In this document: piece by piece, positions 63,682 to 64,000 of the stretch
Layout: the number at the start of each line of letters is the position of its first letter
Numbering within the stretch: position 1 is the first letter of the stretch
Assembly (NCBI GenBank): GCA_964655995.1
Contig: CAZZPK010000002.1
Location: 1 to 64,000 of the forward strand
Source of the DNA: JACPIA01 sp964655995
GTDB lineage: Bacteria; Patescibacteriota; Minisyncoccia; Phycocordibacterales; XYD1-FULL-46-19
Length of the DNA stretch: 64,000 bases
Direction: 5' to 3'
Position numbers and translations under genes: made by a program
Notes under the pieces: model-generated
Told to the model about the DNA's origin: nothing
What the model saw: the letters and a program-made list of their open reading frames with translations, nothing else
Databases searched by the model: none

Positions 63682-63960
63682 TAGAACATTGGCAGCGGAA
63701 GGAGGTGGCTATGCCCGACTAACCTAAACCGAGGTGCTCTCTGCTGATACCGGCATAGGATCAGCAGAGAGCATATTAGGGATTTAGGTGTCGGCACCAA
63801 CTACGCTATAACAAAAAAGGAGACTGTTATGCACGACCAAATCTGTGACTAATTAGCTGATCTGCGTCGGACCCATGAGGCCCCAAAGAGGGTTAAGGGG
63901 TCGAGAAAATGAAAAGGGCCCGGTTTCTCATTTTGAGACCGGGCCCTAATTTATTTATGA
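63682..63960 (+). ncRNA. Structured short transcript with two mini-ORFs
   Basis: Between the strong promoter and the terminator at 63916-63946 there is no normal gene. Two Shine-Dalgarno sites lead to mini-frames: ATG CCC GAC TAA (63711-63722, after GGAGGTGGCT) and MHDQICD (63829-63852, after GGAGACTGTT). Between them is a perfect 14-bp stem (63735-63748 / 63760-63773) with an 11-nt loop, flanked by cctaaa/tttagg, and a ggtg-tcgg-cacc hairpin. Confidence 0.65.
63916..63946 (+). terminator. Terminator of the structured RNA
   Basis: gggcccggt/accgggccc stem, then aatttattta. Confidence 0.8.
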
Positions 63961-64000
63961 TCGTGTATATATTTAACTAGACTCTTTAATGTGTCGGCTA

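Noticed and set aside
1..64000. CRISPR arrays, insertion sequences, prophage
   Set aside because: I saw no regularly spaced direct repeats, transposase, integrase or phage structural genes.

Overview
The window reads as a chromosomal piece of a Patescibacteria (CPR) genome, most like a Parcubacteria-type lineage. The evidence is the very compact layout, many tiny membrane or secreted proteins, a CPR-style type IV secretion cluster (PrgI, split VirB4, VirB6-like, VirD4-like), DUF5652, and a basic set of replication, repair and wall genes with almost no biosynthesis. It carries an rpmH-rnpA-yidC // dnaA-dnaN origin region at about 27.6-31.8 kb. Ten Ns at 40418-40427 mark an assembly gap.

Layout: 0-3 kb tRNA-Val end, pilM-pilN-pilO plus a fourth membrane gene, ruvX; 3-8.2 kb DUF5652, tRNA-Ser, murB, murA, an FHA protein, a prephenate dehydratase-like gene; 8.2-8.6 kb tRNA-Arg nested between tRNA-Arg fragments; 8.6-15.4 kb rpsT, ruvA, murE-like, mutM, a MazF-like toxin, trmH, DoxX, tRNA-Lys, holA, xth, UDG; 15.4-25 kb polA, tsaE, amidase, lipoprotein, pilB, a structured element, ruvB, ruvC, tyrS; 25-31.8 kb PBP1A, the DciA-like gene, dnaN, dnaA, origin, rpmH, rnpA, yidC; 31.8-53.3 kb a beta-propeller protein, the T4SS cluster, secreted proteins, DUF192, rsmA, pcrA, VirD4-like ATPase, LysM-M23 endopeptidase; 53.3-60 kb lexA, comM, a dksA-like gene, coiled-coil proteins, a NYN protein, rpsO; 60-64 kb an accessory operon of small unknown genes and a strongly promoted short RNA.

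Two initiation styles coexist. Many core operons start with an extended -10 (TGNTAnnnT) placed only 6-12 nt before the start codon, implying leaderless mRNAs (murA, ruvA, pilB, dnaA, rpmH, PBP1A, lexA, pcrA and others). Other genes, mostly accessory, have consensus -35/-10 promoters, 5' leaders with strong Shine-Dalgarno sites, and terminators.

The most unusual region is the minus-strand accessory operon from a consensus promoter at 63391-63418 to a terminator at 60021-60040. Its intergenic leaders carry three copies of one RNA motif: a covarying terminator-like hairpin, a hairpin with loop AUUGG, a hairpin with loop AUAGA, then GUCUUU and an A-rich/GGGG Shine-Dalgarno. In a fourth leader the same 3' module follows a type III hammerhead ribozyme instead. 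I consider this the best candidate for an undescribed system in the window.
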